Shown: positions 25,669-38,985, counted from the stretch's first letter. The stretch: DNA of 64,000 nucleotides from Sipunculus nudus (GCA_026874595.1 CM049317.1:59614618-59678617), one strand, 5' to 3'. Notes: generated by a model not told the origin, from the sequence alone. Made by a program: numbers and translations.

Positions 25669-26029
25669 TAAACAACAGACTAACAAAAGGAAAAAAATGG
25701 ATGACTCTCATGAAATACTAATTGTATGCCTTAAATCTGACTCAGGTTTCAATTCAACAGAATGGCTAGAGGTATTTCGTCAGGCAATTTCTTTCACCTA
25801 TCGAACAAGTTTTGTATTGCATAAGTTTTGTTGGTCTTAAAGTTCATGTTGTATATGCTACTTCTTGTTTGATGGTTACAAACTGTGTGGTACATAACTA
25901 TTAATAAGTGTGGTAAATATTTATGTAACTAACCGGTAAATTTCACTTAACATATTGAAATTGTTTTATACTGTGTTCACTTTTTTTTATTGAAGTGACA
26001 AACCCTGTGTGTATTATGACAACTTGCTA

Positions 26030-26035
26030 AATAAA
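26030..26035 (+). promoter_or_regulatory. Poly(A) signal of GPCR copy A
   Basis: AATAAA, 362 bases after the GPCR stop, conserved with its surroundings in copy B at 47,990. Confidence 0.6.
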
Positions 26036-26229
26036 GTCAGTAATCGGTGAAATATAACATGTCTGTACAGTTGATAGAGAAAGAGAGAAAGATGCAGTCA
26101 GAGAAACCGAACACGAAAACTGATAGAGCGAGAGAGAACTATTGATTGTCGAATATGGAGAGACAGAGAGACGGGCAGAGAGACAAAGGAGAACCATAGC
26201 CTAGAACGTAATCGGTCTGATACTTATTT

Positions 26230-26690
26230 CGATAGATTCCTTAACCATGAAAACATAGGCAAAGACACCAACATCAATTCCCTACCTCAATTCCTTGGTG
26301 TGTCATATACCATTCAGTAGTACAACGGTCATATTGGTAGCCATATTTTACATCACAATAACCAAGTATCCTCAGTATTGTCTTGGAAATAGTTTCAATA
26401 GACTCCTTAACCCCGAAAACAAGGGCGATGACACCAAATCAAGCAACTACCTTAATTCCTTGGCTTGTCATTCACGATGCAATGGGCAGCCATGTTTAAT
26501 TTCATAATATCCAAATACAATATCGTCTCGGAAATGCTTTCAATGGATTGCTTGACCAAAAAAATAAGCAAGGACACCAAAAGCAATATTCTACCTCAAT
26601 TTCTTGGGGAGTTACAGATGATTCAATGACAGGACAGCATTGTTGAATATCAGCCTTCTGGCCCGCAATCCAAAATGTCTACCAACTTAT
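26230..26690 (+). repeat. Three decayed tandem units of about 150 bp (copy A)
   Basis: Units start near 26,230, 26,390 and 26,536. Each begins TTTC.ATRGATTCCTTRACC, has an A-rich middle with ARGACACCAA, then CTACCTYAATTCCTTGG, then a GGCAGCCATRTT-like end. The same three units are in copy B at 50,065-50,540. A single diverged unit is at about 2,480-2,640. Confidence 0.65.
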
Positions 26691-26699
26691 TTTACTCAA

Positions 26700-29600
26700 A
26701 AGAGGGTAACCCACCTGGAATAAGAGTCAAAATTAGAGGCCAAATGGTTGCAATCAGGTACCCTTCAGTCCCAGGACTATATCAGGGGTCTACGTGTCCG
26801 TCTCTTGTTTTGAGATCCCATTCACGCACTCTATGTGACGAGGCCAAAAGTTTTTCATACAGCCTGTATCATTTCTTCTGGAACACCAATTTTACAATCA
26901 ACAATATCATCCACGACTCGTTCATATATATCACCCTGATTTTTTTTTGTTTTTGCTTATTGCTTCAATCATTGCACGACGTCATCATCTGTCATCTTAT
27001 CCTGCATCTTGATGTTCTTAAAACCTCAAGGTATTTTGGTGAATTTGAGAGTGGAAATTCCTTATACATCGCAATGAAATTCGTCATGGCATGTTCCGCA
27101 AAATGTTTATGAGACACACCCCTCTCCCATTTCTCCTCTGTATTTCTTCTTGCAAAGCTTACCTATAGAGACCGTCCGCGAATCATATGATTTGTTCCAT
27201 TGACCAGTTTATAATTCCTGAACTAATTGAAATGTGGGAACACAGCCACCAAAGGCAAACGTTTTGATATTTAAATTTGTCCCTATAAAATGGTACTTTT
27301 TGAGGAATTCCTAATGTCACTTCATCACAGTAATTCACTTAAAATCCCGCCTCTTAACATGTGCAACCCAACAACCCCGCCCCCCCCCCCCCCCCCCAAT
27401 TCACCACTGCTTCTATGGATATACCCGGTCACGATTAATCGGAGCATGCATAAAATATAAGCGACCGCGTATACCGTTAAAAGTTAAAAAGAAACACTAC
27501 TAAAAAGAAGCAACGGCGTATACCATCCTCCTATTTAGTAGTGTTTCTTTTTTACTAACTTTGATTACGTTAATGTATAAACTATTAATAGCCTTTAAAA
27601 TAAACCTGCGACATCTTTATATGAGTTAGTCATTTAGTCATTATAATTAAAGGAACAAATATGTTCAGAATAGTGCACCGCATGTCTTTCGTGGAATTGT
27701 ATCTTTTTCTAGGGCACTATGCTGGGACGTTATTTTACAAGTATTTGCTCATCAGCTGACTAGGAAAGAGCATTATCCAAAATGGAGAAAATGACAACAG
27801 ACTCGAAACATAGATTGGGAAATCAGTCCAAATGTCCATGAGAGTAACAGTACTAATATGAGTACGGTCTTATGTTAGAACTGCTGGTATATATCAGTGT
27901 GTGACCCGTCAGATGCAAAAAGTCGATGCCTGTGACACATTTATTTTTTTTATTATGATCAAGCGGGGGATACAATTCCTGGCATTAAAAAATAGACACC
28001 GGGGACATCATTTTTGTTCCAAAATCAAAAAGAAATAAATACCACTAAGGCTTTGGACAGTTAACATTATACAAATAGTTCATATGTGGTTAATTTAACC
28101 TGTAATTTTTCTGTGAAACCAGTACGCAAGCTTCGAGACATAATTAGTCCAACAAGCTCATTACTAGACATTACAAATGACCCAGATTTGATTTTTCATC
28201 ATAACCAGCCAATTTTGAGTTAAAATTGTTACCAAGTTTGAATTTCTTAAATGGAATCCCTTTATATTAACCATATCTGATCATCTGCCCCCCCCCCCCC
28301 CCCCCCATGGAAACCAATGGAAATTGAAACCTATAAATTGGCATTTTGACCTGGAATGAAGGAATCTGATATATAAGCCATACACAGTGGCTAATATTTC
28401 TTTTCCCTTTTAACGTAATTAATGTTCATTTTTTTAAATCACTCTTTTATTCCTTAGCAATTAGATAATCAAATTATTTATAGTTTATTACTTTCCAATT
28501 AATAAGTTTGGGATTTTAATTAACAGCTTTGTGATTTGCTCCAATTTATGATAGCATTCAACTATTTCTATAACGAGGGAAATAGGTATTTCCATTATTA
28601 CACTAGGTTGGGTCATAACTATGAAGAACAGCTCTCCTGTCCAGCGCTCTGTATAGACCGCAGTAGCAGTAGAGGTTTAAAGAAGGTTAGCAAAAAATGG
28701 GTGGGGAAGGACAGACAGACAGATGGAAGAATGGGTAGGGATAGAAGGGAAGATTGACCAACGAATGTGGACCATTTCAGTAGGGGTACTAACAAAGATC
28801 AGTGATCATAATTAATTACCGTATTTGCACAAAATATCCAAACCCGATGTATAAAGATTAAAGATCATTATCACATACAAAACGAACTAGAGTTGAGAGC
28901 TGCAGATTGGTCATTTATTGTCATAAAGGCTAGCAGGCCTAAAACGAATCCGTGTAATAGAATTAGAGGCAGGTCAAATCCTTCCATTATATCCTTGGCA
29001 ATTTTTTAAAAGTACTTTATAATTGTTTGTAAACATTTTTTGTATAACAAGTACAAGTATAAAGTAAGTTATCATAACTATAACATGTGAAATGTCAATC
29101 AGCCTTAACACTTGAAGAATATAGGTCTCTGTGAGCTAATTTTGGTAACCAAAATGTCGTCCGTCCGGCCAGACGTCCGTTGAATCGGCACGTTTTGAAA
29201 CCGTTAGACCTAAGAATCTAAAATTTAACAAAGATTTAAATGTCCCGAATATTTTCTACCAAACCAAAAATTAGGTCACTGCGACTTCGTTCCTTCGAGA
29301 TGTAAACGAAAACTTAAACTTTTCAGTACATAAATATTGGTGCACTTCAAGACTGCCCACTAAGTAAAAACCGCTAGTAAGAATATAGATATATCTAATT
29401 CAAATTAATTGTATACCAGATATTAGATCAGAATTTTGTAAATTACTCAAGTTATTAGCCAAAATGTAAAATCATTACCTTAAATTATGCTTAATTTTGA
29501 CCATGGCATAATTTTTTTCCTATGAGCACTGTTAATTTAATTTCTACTGCTCATATACATAAGGCTTAATTCTATTTTAATCTGAAATTTGGAATCAGTT

Positions 29601-29964
29601 GGTCAAAAATTGTAGATGATAAGTATCGTTTACATCAGCCAAGCCCAGTGCAGTATGCAGTGCATACTATTCACAGTGATAGCTACAACCCTGGCTTCCC
29701 GAACTTAATTCGCTTCATCCTGGGCAGCTAGTAAGGTTCCCCTCTCGCTGCCCCCCCCCCCCCCCGGCCCCACATTTCCCATCCCACCTCCATGGACAGG
29801 ATGCATAAACAATATGAATGTTATTATTTTCTAAGTTATATTCTTTTTTTCAAGACTTTACTACATTTTTTATTTGGTTTTGTATGATTAGTTGTTAAAT
29901 GATTGAAGTGCACATTTAATTAGGTGTATATTTAGGTGTACACAAGTAATAAAGTCAGGATATT
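26700..29964. other. 3.3-kb segment present only in copy A
   Basis: In copy B the flanks are directly joined at about 50,545 (CCAAAGAGATATTTA). The segment has no gene that I recognise. It holds a 145-codon ORF at 26,675-27,112 of unremarkable composition, C-runs at about 27,380, 28,290 and 29,750, a strong hairpin at 27,483-27,556, and a degenerate CGTCCGTCCG repeat fragment at about 29,155. I found no inverted termini, so insertion in A or deletion in B are both possible. Confidence 0.5.
27483..27556. repeat. Inverted repeat (hairpin)
   Basis: AAAGAAACACTACTAAA at 27,488-27,504 is the exact reverse complement of 27,534-27,550, with a 29-base loop. The match continues outward imperfectly (GTTAA and TTACTAAC). 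A GCGTATACC word occurs just outside and inside the left arm. Confidence 0.75.
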
Positions 29965-31095
29965 TACTTTTTAGTTTTTAGCTTAAAGTCTCCGCCATGA
30001 ATATTTCCCCAATTGGGCAGTTGTGCATTTTTGAGTGTAAACACGATTTCATTTCATGCGATGCACATATATGCATTTAAGCATTTAAGGTCTAAAATTT
30101 GAAAGCAATTTATATTTCAATATTAAATTCAATCCTTTTCAGACTGTTGAAAAAAATTTGTAATTTAAAAAAATAAATTTTTCAGAATGTCAATCATAAG
30201 CTCTATATTGCATATAATATTATTAATTATTTTTTAATATTCAAATGTGCTCATTGACATTTCTGAATATATAATAAGGTGTAAATACTTTGTGGCATTT
30301 CATTCATATCTCTTACAGTTGTTTAGACCCTGCTTTGAATAACACTACTACACTCAATTAATGAGGAATATTGGCCAAACTTTCATGAGATTTGATTCTC
30401 AGCTCACATGGCAATATACTTAACTATTGAGAATGGTTACATTTCATATTACACTTAGGGTCATTACTTTTCTTAATTCGATCAATAAATGGTTTCAGAC
30501 CACAAGTTTCATATATTACACAGTAAAGATGCAATGTATATATAATTGGTTTGTTTTAACTTGCTAATCAAATTTAGTTTATGTATATTTGAAAATGGAA
30601 ACCAATTTTTTTTTTACTACATTTTTATTCAGTTAAAGAAGTAAATGTGTATATTTATGCTTCAGCTGATGTCAATTTACAGGGTTTTGTAAGTTCCCCG
30701 TAGACATATTTTTAAGCATATTACAATCACTTAGTTGATAAACTTGAACTTTTATAAATACATGTATGTGATCATGAGTTATGAGGATCCGTTATCTTTC
30801 ATGTAGTGCATAAAATGCACAGTCAACGCAACCACTAAGATGTTATACAAATATTCTCAGGATCAATTTCAGCTGAGCGCCATGAAATATAGGTGTTTAG
30901 ATATTGGCGTTTCTACGCTATAGTTTACATCTTGGTCACCAGATGACGCTGCATGAGGTCTGGTTTGCCAGAAATAGACTCGCTTTTGTTTATAGACTTA
31001 CTTGTTTTATTAATAAAAAAAGTAAGTCTATCTAAAAGGCGTCACTCTTTCTCTTTACCTACATTTCTGCTACAGACTTGCACGACTTTACCACT

Positions 31096-31098
<3 letters not shown>

Positions 31099-31147
<49 letters not shown>
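31099..31147. repeat. (TA)n microsatellite
   Basis: Uninterrupted TA run between the end of duplication copy A and the 3' end of the minus-strand LINE. Confidence 0.95.
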
Positions 31148-31150
<3 letters not shown>

Positions 31151-31247
31151 AAAACTTGTACTCTTGTAAACTTTATTCATTTCATATATTCAGTGGCGCT
31201 TTACAAAAGTACTAAAAAATATCTTGACACAAAAGTTTAAAAAAAAA

Positions 31248-33852
31248 TTAATAAAAGCTTTGTCTTTCTGTAAAATCAGTTTGGCACAAATGTTTGGAAT
31301 CATCTGCATTTTTTTGTAATTCCTGATTTGCAATTCCATACAATATACTATTAGAATAATCCATTTGTGACATCACCAGGCTGAGAACTAGAATTTTGGT
31401 TGCTTTAGCTGTAAGAAACCGCCTGATAGATCTTAATTTCTGAAGGTTTATCATCGCAGTTTTGCACTTTTTATTGACATGTTCTCTGAAATTCAAAGTA
31501 TTATCCAACCACGCGCCAAGATACTTTATTACAGGAGTCTTTTCAAAAATATCACCATTAATGTTGATGTCTGTTGTTGAACATTTGATAGCTGATGTCT
31601 GCTTCCAAATAAGATAAACTCTGTCTTTGAACAGTTCATTTTTAATTTGTTACCATCCATCCATGCTTAGACGTCTAAAACAAACTGTTCTAAATCTGAG
31701 ATTGCCTTTCTCTCAGCATTTAATGTCTTTGGGTTGAACAGATTCTTCAGAATGTAGTCATCGGCAAATCCAAACAGATTTTTTTCCATCGGGTAAGATG
31801 TCATACAATGTACTAATATAAGCTAAAAAGAAAATTGGACCTGAGCAGCTGCCTTGAGGCATTCCAAACAGTAGGTCTCTAGCTGTTGAGTAATGTATTG
31901 CAATATTTACCTGACATGTTCTTGTTCTAAAGTAACTGGATACCAATTGTATCGCCGTTTCACAAACACCAAATCTCTTTTCTAAGACATCTAGCAAGAT
32001 TCCGTGATGAACGGTGTCAAATGCCGCTGATAAATCAATTGCAAGTAACGGTATCACTTGTTTATTTTCTATTCCCACTAAGATATCATTAGTTAATTTC
32101 AGTGAAGCAGTTTCAGTGGACAAATTTGGCCTATAAGCAGACTGATTGCTGGGTATGAGATTATGTTCATCACAATGTTTGTTGAACCTTAGCAGCATTG
32201 CTTTCTCCAAAACTTTTTACAAAAAAATTAAGTTACAAGCTGGTCTATAGTTTGCATGTTGAAATTCAAGTCCAGGCTTTTTCAGAATAGGTCTAATGAT
32301 TGCATCTTTAGAGTTCCTGGGAAAGGTACACGATGACAAAGAAGCATTTACTATGCTTGTTACTCATGGCACAAAACCTGGTAAGCATTGCTTAACTAAC
32401 TTCGTTGGTATAACATCAGATTCACAGGATTTGGTCCCAAGATTGCAGATTATGGCCTTAACCTCCTCCTTGGTGAGCTGTTCAAAAGCATTGAGTAAAT
32501 GTACTGAAGTAGGCAATTCACAAGGGAAATATTTTGGAATTCCTTTTAAGGCGTCACTGAAATTTTTAATTTTATCCAAAAAGTAATCAGCAAATTCATT
32601 TGCTAACTTCTCCTCGCATTCTGCCTGTGGAAGTGGGTTTTCTTTAATTGATCCAGTTAATTTTGCTACTAAGTGATAAAGCCTTATAGAGTCACCTCGG
32701 CAATCCATCACAAGATTAGTCAGTGTTTCCCTTTTGGCCTTGATGATTTCATAAACATAATTATTTCTTACTTTCTTTAGAGTCGTCCATTGATGAGGCT
32801 CACGATATTTGCGCCACACATGCTCCCTTCGGCGTAGCTGTTGCTAAAGATTTCTAATGTAATCGCTTAGCCAAGTCTTGGTTTCTGATGAATAATAGTT
32901 TTAGTTATTTCTGGGGCATACTCGTCCAATATTTGACTTACTGATTTTTCAAATGTGTCTACCATGCTATTGACTTGGTCTGAATCACCAAAACCAATGT
33001 CCCAAAAGGAAATATTTAACTGTTCGAAATCTAAGTTCTCAAATTCCTAAATGTTTTAGTCTCGCTCAGAATTTTCTTTTTTGACATTCATTGTGTACTT
33101 CACTGAACAATGATCCGAAAGATACCTCACAGCAAACGCAAGATACTAATTGCATGTTATTGTGGTGTTCAGTAATCACTAAATCTAAAGCGTGGCCACC
33201 ACGGTGGGTTGGAAACCTGACGTGCTGGTCGAAACAAAGAGCTGTTATGTTGTCATTCAAAACACTACCGTATGGATCATTAATGTCATTCACATGTAAA
33301 TTGAAATCTCCTGTAATAATAATGTTTTCATATTTTTGGATAAACTCCGCTAAAAACTCGACAAATTCATCCAGAAAAGCGCTGTTCGATGCTGCATTGT
33401 GTTTTGTATATAGGAGGTGGTATATTGCCAAAATATAAATTGAAATATTTTTTCCACTTATTTTCCAGATGGAGTGTTCGAAAGTTTTACATAGTTTTAT
33501 TTGTTGTTGTTTTTTTTACATCATAGTCATTTCTATAAACTAAGGCTAGACCCCCGCCCCTTCCTTTGTCACGGTTCACTGTTTGTATCCTGTATTGATT
33601 GACATAAAGATCACAACCTTGAAGCCACTGATCATCTTCCGATTTTAGCCACGTTTCTGTAAGTATAGCCAAATCAATGTTTTGTTCACAAAAGTAATTC
33701 CATACTATAAAAATTAATAGATAAATAAAAATTTCTGCTATCCAGTTATTGGCCCATATTCCGCGGTTCATTATTGCATATAACTTGCTGTAAATTTTTA
33801 ATATACTTTTATGACGTTCCTGGATCCGGATCTTGCGACTGATCCAGGCCAA
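31248..33852 (-). pseudogene. Non-LTR retrotransposon ORF2 (Jockey/CR1-like), multiply frameshifted
   Basis: From high to low coordinates, minus-strand frames give endonuclease pieces (ILTETWLKSEDDQW at about 33,640-33,680; IIITGDFNLHVND at about 33,290-33,330; THRGGHALDLVITEHHN at about 33,170-33,220). Then comes a linker, and a reverse transcriptase with LLAIDLSAAFDTVHH (about 32,000-32,045) and FGMPQGSCSGPIFFLAY (about 31,820-31,870). FGFADDYILKN follows at about 31,750-31,785 in another frame, and then a C-terminal piece (31,248-31,508) with MSQMDYSNSILYG. The order and blocks match apurinic-endonuclease LINEs of the Jockey/CR1 group; finer placement is not possible by eye. Stops and shifts separate at least five pieces. 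One shift falls in an A-run immediately before the catalytic FADD block. An A-rich stretch at about 31,235-31,245 is the likely 3' tail. Confidence 0.85.
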
Positions 33853-36564
33853 AAGCTAACTAATTCTTCATTGGTCTATCCCCGAAAGATTTATGTGATT
33901 CCGTTAAGGTTTCCGTGAGTTCTGTCATGAACAACACACAAACACTAACGGGAAAAAGTGTCAAATTTAAGGAGTTTCCCCTATCGGAGGGATAACAAGC
34001 GCAATGTGGTATCATTTTAACCGTCTGGATGTCAAGTTCCTTTAAAGTCGAAGTCGTTGTCGCCTAAATTATACACAATGTACTGATTTAACCCTTTTTT
34101 CTGCCAAAACATGTATTTTTTATTTAACGAAATTATGTATTAAAAGGTTACCAATGATACTTTTAACAGCTCTAGTTTATAAAAAGCCTCAAAGAAATAT
34201 ATTTCATTAAAATTGATGGCAGTCATGGGTTCCAATTAAAACAAATAAAAACTCTAAATTTGACAATTTTTTTGCATTTTTTCATTAAAATAAATATCAT
34301 TTCGTCATTTTTTCTAATCATTGAAAAAGACAAACTTTCTAAAAGCGATAAGGATGGTCTAAAACGACACCAAAATCCAAATTTTCCGGTATAGGTCATT
34401 TCCACAAAACGTGATTGGTATTTCTTACTCTGGTGTAATTATATGGACAGTTCAAATTAATAATGGTCATGTCAACTTTATATGATGGAAAAGGAAATTA
34501 TTTCTGTTGTGGTATATTTGCAACATTTTGACACTTCATTTTGTTACAACGCCCAATTCCAATTGATCACATACCAATAATGTCCATAGAAATATATGTC
34601 ATTAATTGAATCAGAGGGCAATGTTGATCAAAGATCATAAAAAAAATATATCTTTTTTATAAGAAAATATATTTCACAAAAAAAAACAGTGAAATGAAAA
34701 CTATTTAAACAAAATAATTAGACAATTTTAGACGAAGGCCTACCCGCACTTTTACAGCTTGTGCATAACCAAAATTACCTTCTGAATATGAACTTGACCC
34801 GACCATATTCACCATCAAGTTCTTTGATTTGTTTGTGACACCGTAAACATGTTCATGTTATACATTTAGTCCTAAATTTGCCTATACCTTCAATTGATAA
34901 CATATACTTCTTCTGGTTAAAGTCTGGAAGTCTTCATTAAAAATTATCTTTAATAATATTTATTTAAACAAACAAATTTTAACCAAGGTCACTATCCTTT
35001 GCAGTAAATGCCCAGATCCAATTAGCTGCATGACTTCTGACCCATACCTAAAAACATAAAGTTCAGAAGAATTCTTCTGTTCAGGCCTGAGCTACACTGA
35101 TTTTCATTACGTTAGTGCTGAAGATACATTTTTCCGATTAGACATACTTCTAATCTCCTGCCAAACCTGAAACATTGTCACTCACCCCCATGGAATAAGG
35201 GAGGAATTTCTCTAACAAAATAATATATAAATATATACAATATCTTTAATGTGTTTCTCCCGCTGTACCTTTCCAGGAGGAAACAAGGGACCCACGGGTC
35301 ATTGTGCTCAGCCAAATTTTATTTAGATTTTAATTCGCTTTATTTTTTAAAGTTCAGTGGATTAAAAATGAAATAAAATTAACAAAAATATTAAAATATT
35401 CATTTTTGTCTATATGGTTTTTAGAGTAAGTGTGTGTATGTGAGAGAAAAAAGATTGAGTACATGAGTCAGAATGAAAAGGTGAAATTGCATGAGCTATA
35501 AATGTGAGATAGCAAGATAGACAGAATATAAGCTATATAGTCATATACGGCATGGATATTATGCCTCCTAAGTTTCAGTGTTTGGTTCTTTCTTTCAACC
35601 GAAAGATGTAACTTGTATGTTCAGAGGAATGTGTGATCTTTTGTTCATCAGTATTTTGAAACGCTACGTTATCTTTCCCGTCCAATTATCTTCCGTTTGA
35701 CCTTGAAAATGACAGTTAGAAAGATACTAGGACTTTCATTACCAAAAATTGTTATATTAGATGAAGGTCAGTCTTAAAGCAGTGTACAGGAGTTAAAGGC
35801 TCTATAGACGACTATCCTAGTCCAACGGATTAATTACTTTTAAGCTAGAGCACATTTGACTGTGTACTTCATTTGGAGCACATTTCCGCTAAGTGTATCT
35901 AAGCTGAAATCGTTTAACAGCTTTTTTCTAATTTCTGTGTTATTTGTAGGACTGCATAATTACATTTAGACCATCAATTACAAACGTTTGAAATTCATCT
36001 GGATTAGCTTGTTTACTTTACAAGTATAGCTCGAACTATTTCACATTGGAATATGATTCTGACATGAAGTATATATTTTAACACCTAAATTTTTATCAGT
36101 ATGATTATAAAGCCCAAATCACACTGACACGCATGTCGCGGATCAAGGGTCAACTGTAGCTAAAGTCACTTTACCAATTAGAAGGAGGAATCTCAAGATC
36201 TGACAGAAACCAGACAGGGACACTTCTAAGGTTCCTGCTAATGATATGCGTAGAAGAATACTACTAAGGATACAGCTACCTGTACCCCCAGACTAAAAAG
36301 AACCACTAATCGTTTCAAGAGTGTCTTTAACACATTTGAATATTAATTAAATTTTCTAAAAAATGCAAAATTAAATACCCATCCATAGATTATAGACCCT
36401 TTATACCTATATTTATTAAAACATTGAGCACACACACATTAAAGCTGCAATCTAAGAAGAACATCTATTAAATCATGTACATGTAACTAAAATATAATTA
36501 AAGAGTAACCATCTCGGCAACTATTATTTTCAAATTATTCTGCCGTCCAAATTTTGGTAAATTA
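33853..36564. other. Gene-free AT-rich stretch
   Basis: No gene recognised. At 35,285-35,330 GGGACCCACGGGTCATTG and CTCAGCCAAATTTTATTTAG match short segments at about 20,572-20,625 and 44,671-44,720, so this is a dispersed repeat fragment. Confidence 0.4.
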
Positions 36565-36613
36565 TTAAGGAGTACATAATAAATACTCCCAATACATAAA
36601 ACCGTAAAGGAAT

Positions 36614-36700
36614 GATCCCTTGGCGGAAGTGAGCGATAATAAATAAGTTATATTGCCATCTGATGTGTTGAGTGAATTTATGCAAGTAAGCATTTAAACT
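36614..36700 (+). repeat. Left LTR remnant
   Basis: Shares ATCCCT, TGGCGG.AGTGAGCGAT and CTGATGTGTTGAGTG, then TTATGCAAGTAAGCAT, with 40,182-40,268. An upstream GGAGTAC word also appears in both copies. Confidence 0.6.
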
Positions 36701-36938
36701 TGGTTCAATGGGGCGATTTTAAACTGAGCCACCACAGAAAATATGTGAAGGAAATCGCCCAGTACTTCCGCCTATATGAAGATAAGCCAGTAAGTATTAG
36801 AAAAAAGTTAAATACATGGTGCATGCTACAAAAACAGGGTAGCGGGATCCTTCTATAGACATAAGTGATCATGCATATTGGATCGCTGATAAATATCATC
36901 AGAAAATAGCTGCGTTCCCTCTCGCCCTGCTTGATGAA

Positions 36939-37440
36939 TTGTTAACCGTATTTGACCTGACACTCTATGGCTGGATGTCATCTGCAACAAAAAGAAACAA
37001 CCATGGGCCTATCAAATATGGCTACAAGCCTACAAGCCTACAATCTATGTCAAGACAATGTAATGCCACAGAGACTAGCTTACTTCGAAAGCACACAAAA
37101 TCAGGTGAATCAGTTACGGACTATAAAAACCCGCATCAGATCAATTGCAAAGATGACATATCAAATAACTCAAAGAACATATTAAGGATGACCACGGTTA
37201 GAAAGCATGCCTACTGGTTCATCATTTCAAGGATGATGGAATAAGCAGCTTTACATTTGAAGAACAATTAACCAACGCAAAGTCCGATGAAGCAGCCCAT
37301 AAAACAAATGCTTTGATAAAGCAAGCTTCTTTAACTGCAAAAGTTGTAAATAAAGTCTCACGTCAAACAAAACAGAGAAAATGTGGATGGTGTAGCGGAC
37401 CTTGCCATTCTCGTTAGGAATGTCCTGCTAACAATCCTTG
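36939..37440 (+). pseudogene. Gag-like remnant with zinc knuckle
   Basis: Overlapping plus frames give short polar segments, such as QRLAYFESTQNQVNQLRTIK, suggestive of a gag region. At about 37,381-37,437 the frame reads CGWCSGPCHSR, a TAG stop, then ECPAN, a CCHC-type knuckle with a nonsense mutation between its ligands. It is followed by a pol-like region, which fits gag of a Ty3/Gypsy-type element. There is no continuous reading frame. Confidence 0.5.
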
Positions 37441-38085
37441 AATAGTTTGTTAAATATGCCATATGAGGGAAAATCATTTCTCAAAAAAATGTGCAGAAAC
37501 ACTGGACCTAAATCGACCATGTCCAGAAGACAACCTCAATACAAACAAGCCAGTGTAGGGGAGGACCTGTCCCTATGGGAGGTAGATGATGACTTTGTGT
37601 TTACACTCATTTTGATATGGCCTCAATTAAACCAGGAGGACTGCCACATCAGACAAATTCGTCTCTACCTATCAATGTAGGAAAACACACTTAAAGGATC
37701 TAGTCCAGGTAGATTCAACTTAAACTTGCAACACATTACCACCGATGGTATACGAAATACTTGCTGGTCAGTCTATATATATAGCTCTTATGCCAGAGTC
37801 ATATCTTATTCAGACGGTACAATCTGTCCAAAGGGCAAAAAGACTCAAATATTAGACTCAAGAGACATCTCTTGAAATCCAGCCCTTCTCAATGGGGAGG
37901 ACGGCGAGAAAATAGGCCTAATACAGTTCCACAGAGATAGAGCGTTTGCCTCTTTGACATCAAACATGAAGCCACTAGAGCTTGACCATGGACATAGCTT
38001 GTCAGTTATCACTTGCAGAGCAGGAGAGTCAAGAATAAGCTTTCAGAAACTGATCATGTGTAATATCACCAATATCTGCTTTCAT

Positions 38086-38985
38086 AAAGAACTTTGAGGG
38101 CCTTGGCATCTTTGGAAACCTAACAAACGACCCTTATGTTACCCCTTTTCATGTAGGCATCCATAGGTTACCAATATCAAAGTTAGAAATGGTTAAAGAT
38201 AAGTTGGATGGGATGTTTTAGGAAGGAAAGATAGAAGAAGTTGAAACGCCATCCAACTGGTGCGACAACATGACAGTCCGTGAAAAAGTGAGGTCAGATG
38301 GCAGTACTAAAGTGAGAATATGCTTGAAATCTAGTCGTACTATCAACAAAGCTATAATAATTCGTCACCATCGGATTACGACAACCAGTGAAATCCATGC
38401 ACAGCTATCTGGTGAGAAGCACAAGGTGTTCTCTATCTTTGATGCATTAGATGGGTTCCGCGAAATAGAATTGAACGAAGAACCTAAAGTTCTCACAACA
38501 ATGTACACACCATGGGGAAGGTACAGGTGGCGCCGTCCACCATATGGTGACGAATTTGCCTCAGAATAGTTCAAAATTAGTATGCATAAAGTCACAGAAG
38601 GACTTGTAGGAGTCTTAGGCACTGCTGATGATGTGCTTGTAGTAGGGCAAGGTGATACTTGAAAAGAAACCAATGTTAACCATGATCGTCATGTGCTATA
38701 TCTTACGACAGATCACAATAACGAAATCTGAAATGGAATTGCTAAAAAGTTCAGTTCAAGCTACTTAAGTTTGCATTTATGTGTAACATTAATTAAGAAC
38801 AGGGTATTTTACCAGACCCAGAGAAGGTGAGGGCAATAAAGTACATGTCAACTCAAAATAAGAATGGAGAAGTAGCACGGTTTTTGTGGTATGGCACACT
38901 ACCTAAGTAGCTTCTGTCCACATCTGTCACATGCCATCAAACCACTCTATGACTTATCACAGCAGGATCATGAGTTCATATGTTT
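38086..38985 (+). pseudogene. Ty3/Gypsy-like reverse transcriptase and RNase H remnant
   Basis: PFHVGIHRLPISKLEMVKDK (about 38,139-38,198) leads through a TAG stop into EGKIEEVETPSNWC. Open sequence to 38,569 then includes FSIFDALDGFREIELNEEPK and TTMYTPWGRYRWRRPPYG, corresponding to the conserved D-containing and GRYR..R.P.G blocks of Ty3 reverse transcriptases. A shifted frame near 38,890-38,985 gives FCGMAHYLSSFCPHLSHAIK and PLYDLSQQDHEF, the start of the RNase H connection. The YxDD region is partly visible as ADDVLVVGQG in another frame (about 38,624). No functional product is possible. Confidence 0.7.

Larger units (their letters stand above)
10016..30985 (+). repeat. Segmental duplication, copy A
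   Basis: Ordered blocks of this interval match 40,634-52,105 in the same orientation. By eye the pairs are 10,016-10,865 with 40,634-41,500; 11,715-11,960 with 41,510-41,760; 11,965-13,260 with 42,885-44,000; 19,805-21,490 with 44,010-45,650; 23,690-26,700 with 45,845-50,540; 29,965-30,770 with 50,546-51,400; and about 30,920-30,985 with 52,040-52,105. Non-coding blocks differ at roughly one base in five or six, so the duplication is old. The gaps in the pairing correspond to insertions or deletions annotated separately. Coordinates are hand-aligned and good to tens of bases. Confidence 0.88.

Noticed and set aside
26675-27112. 145-codon plus-strand ORF
   Set aside because: It starts inside a decayed tandem repeat and runs into the A-only segment. 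Composition is unremarkable and there is no family, although chance seems only moderately likely.
30953-31240. ORF with an Ile-Tyr repeat
   Set aside because: It is a read-through of the (TA)n microsatellite. The same applies to 54,904-55,110.
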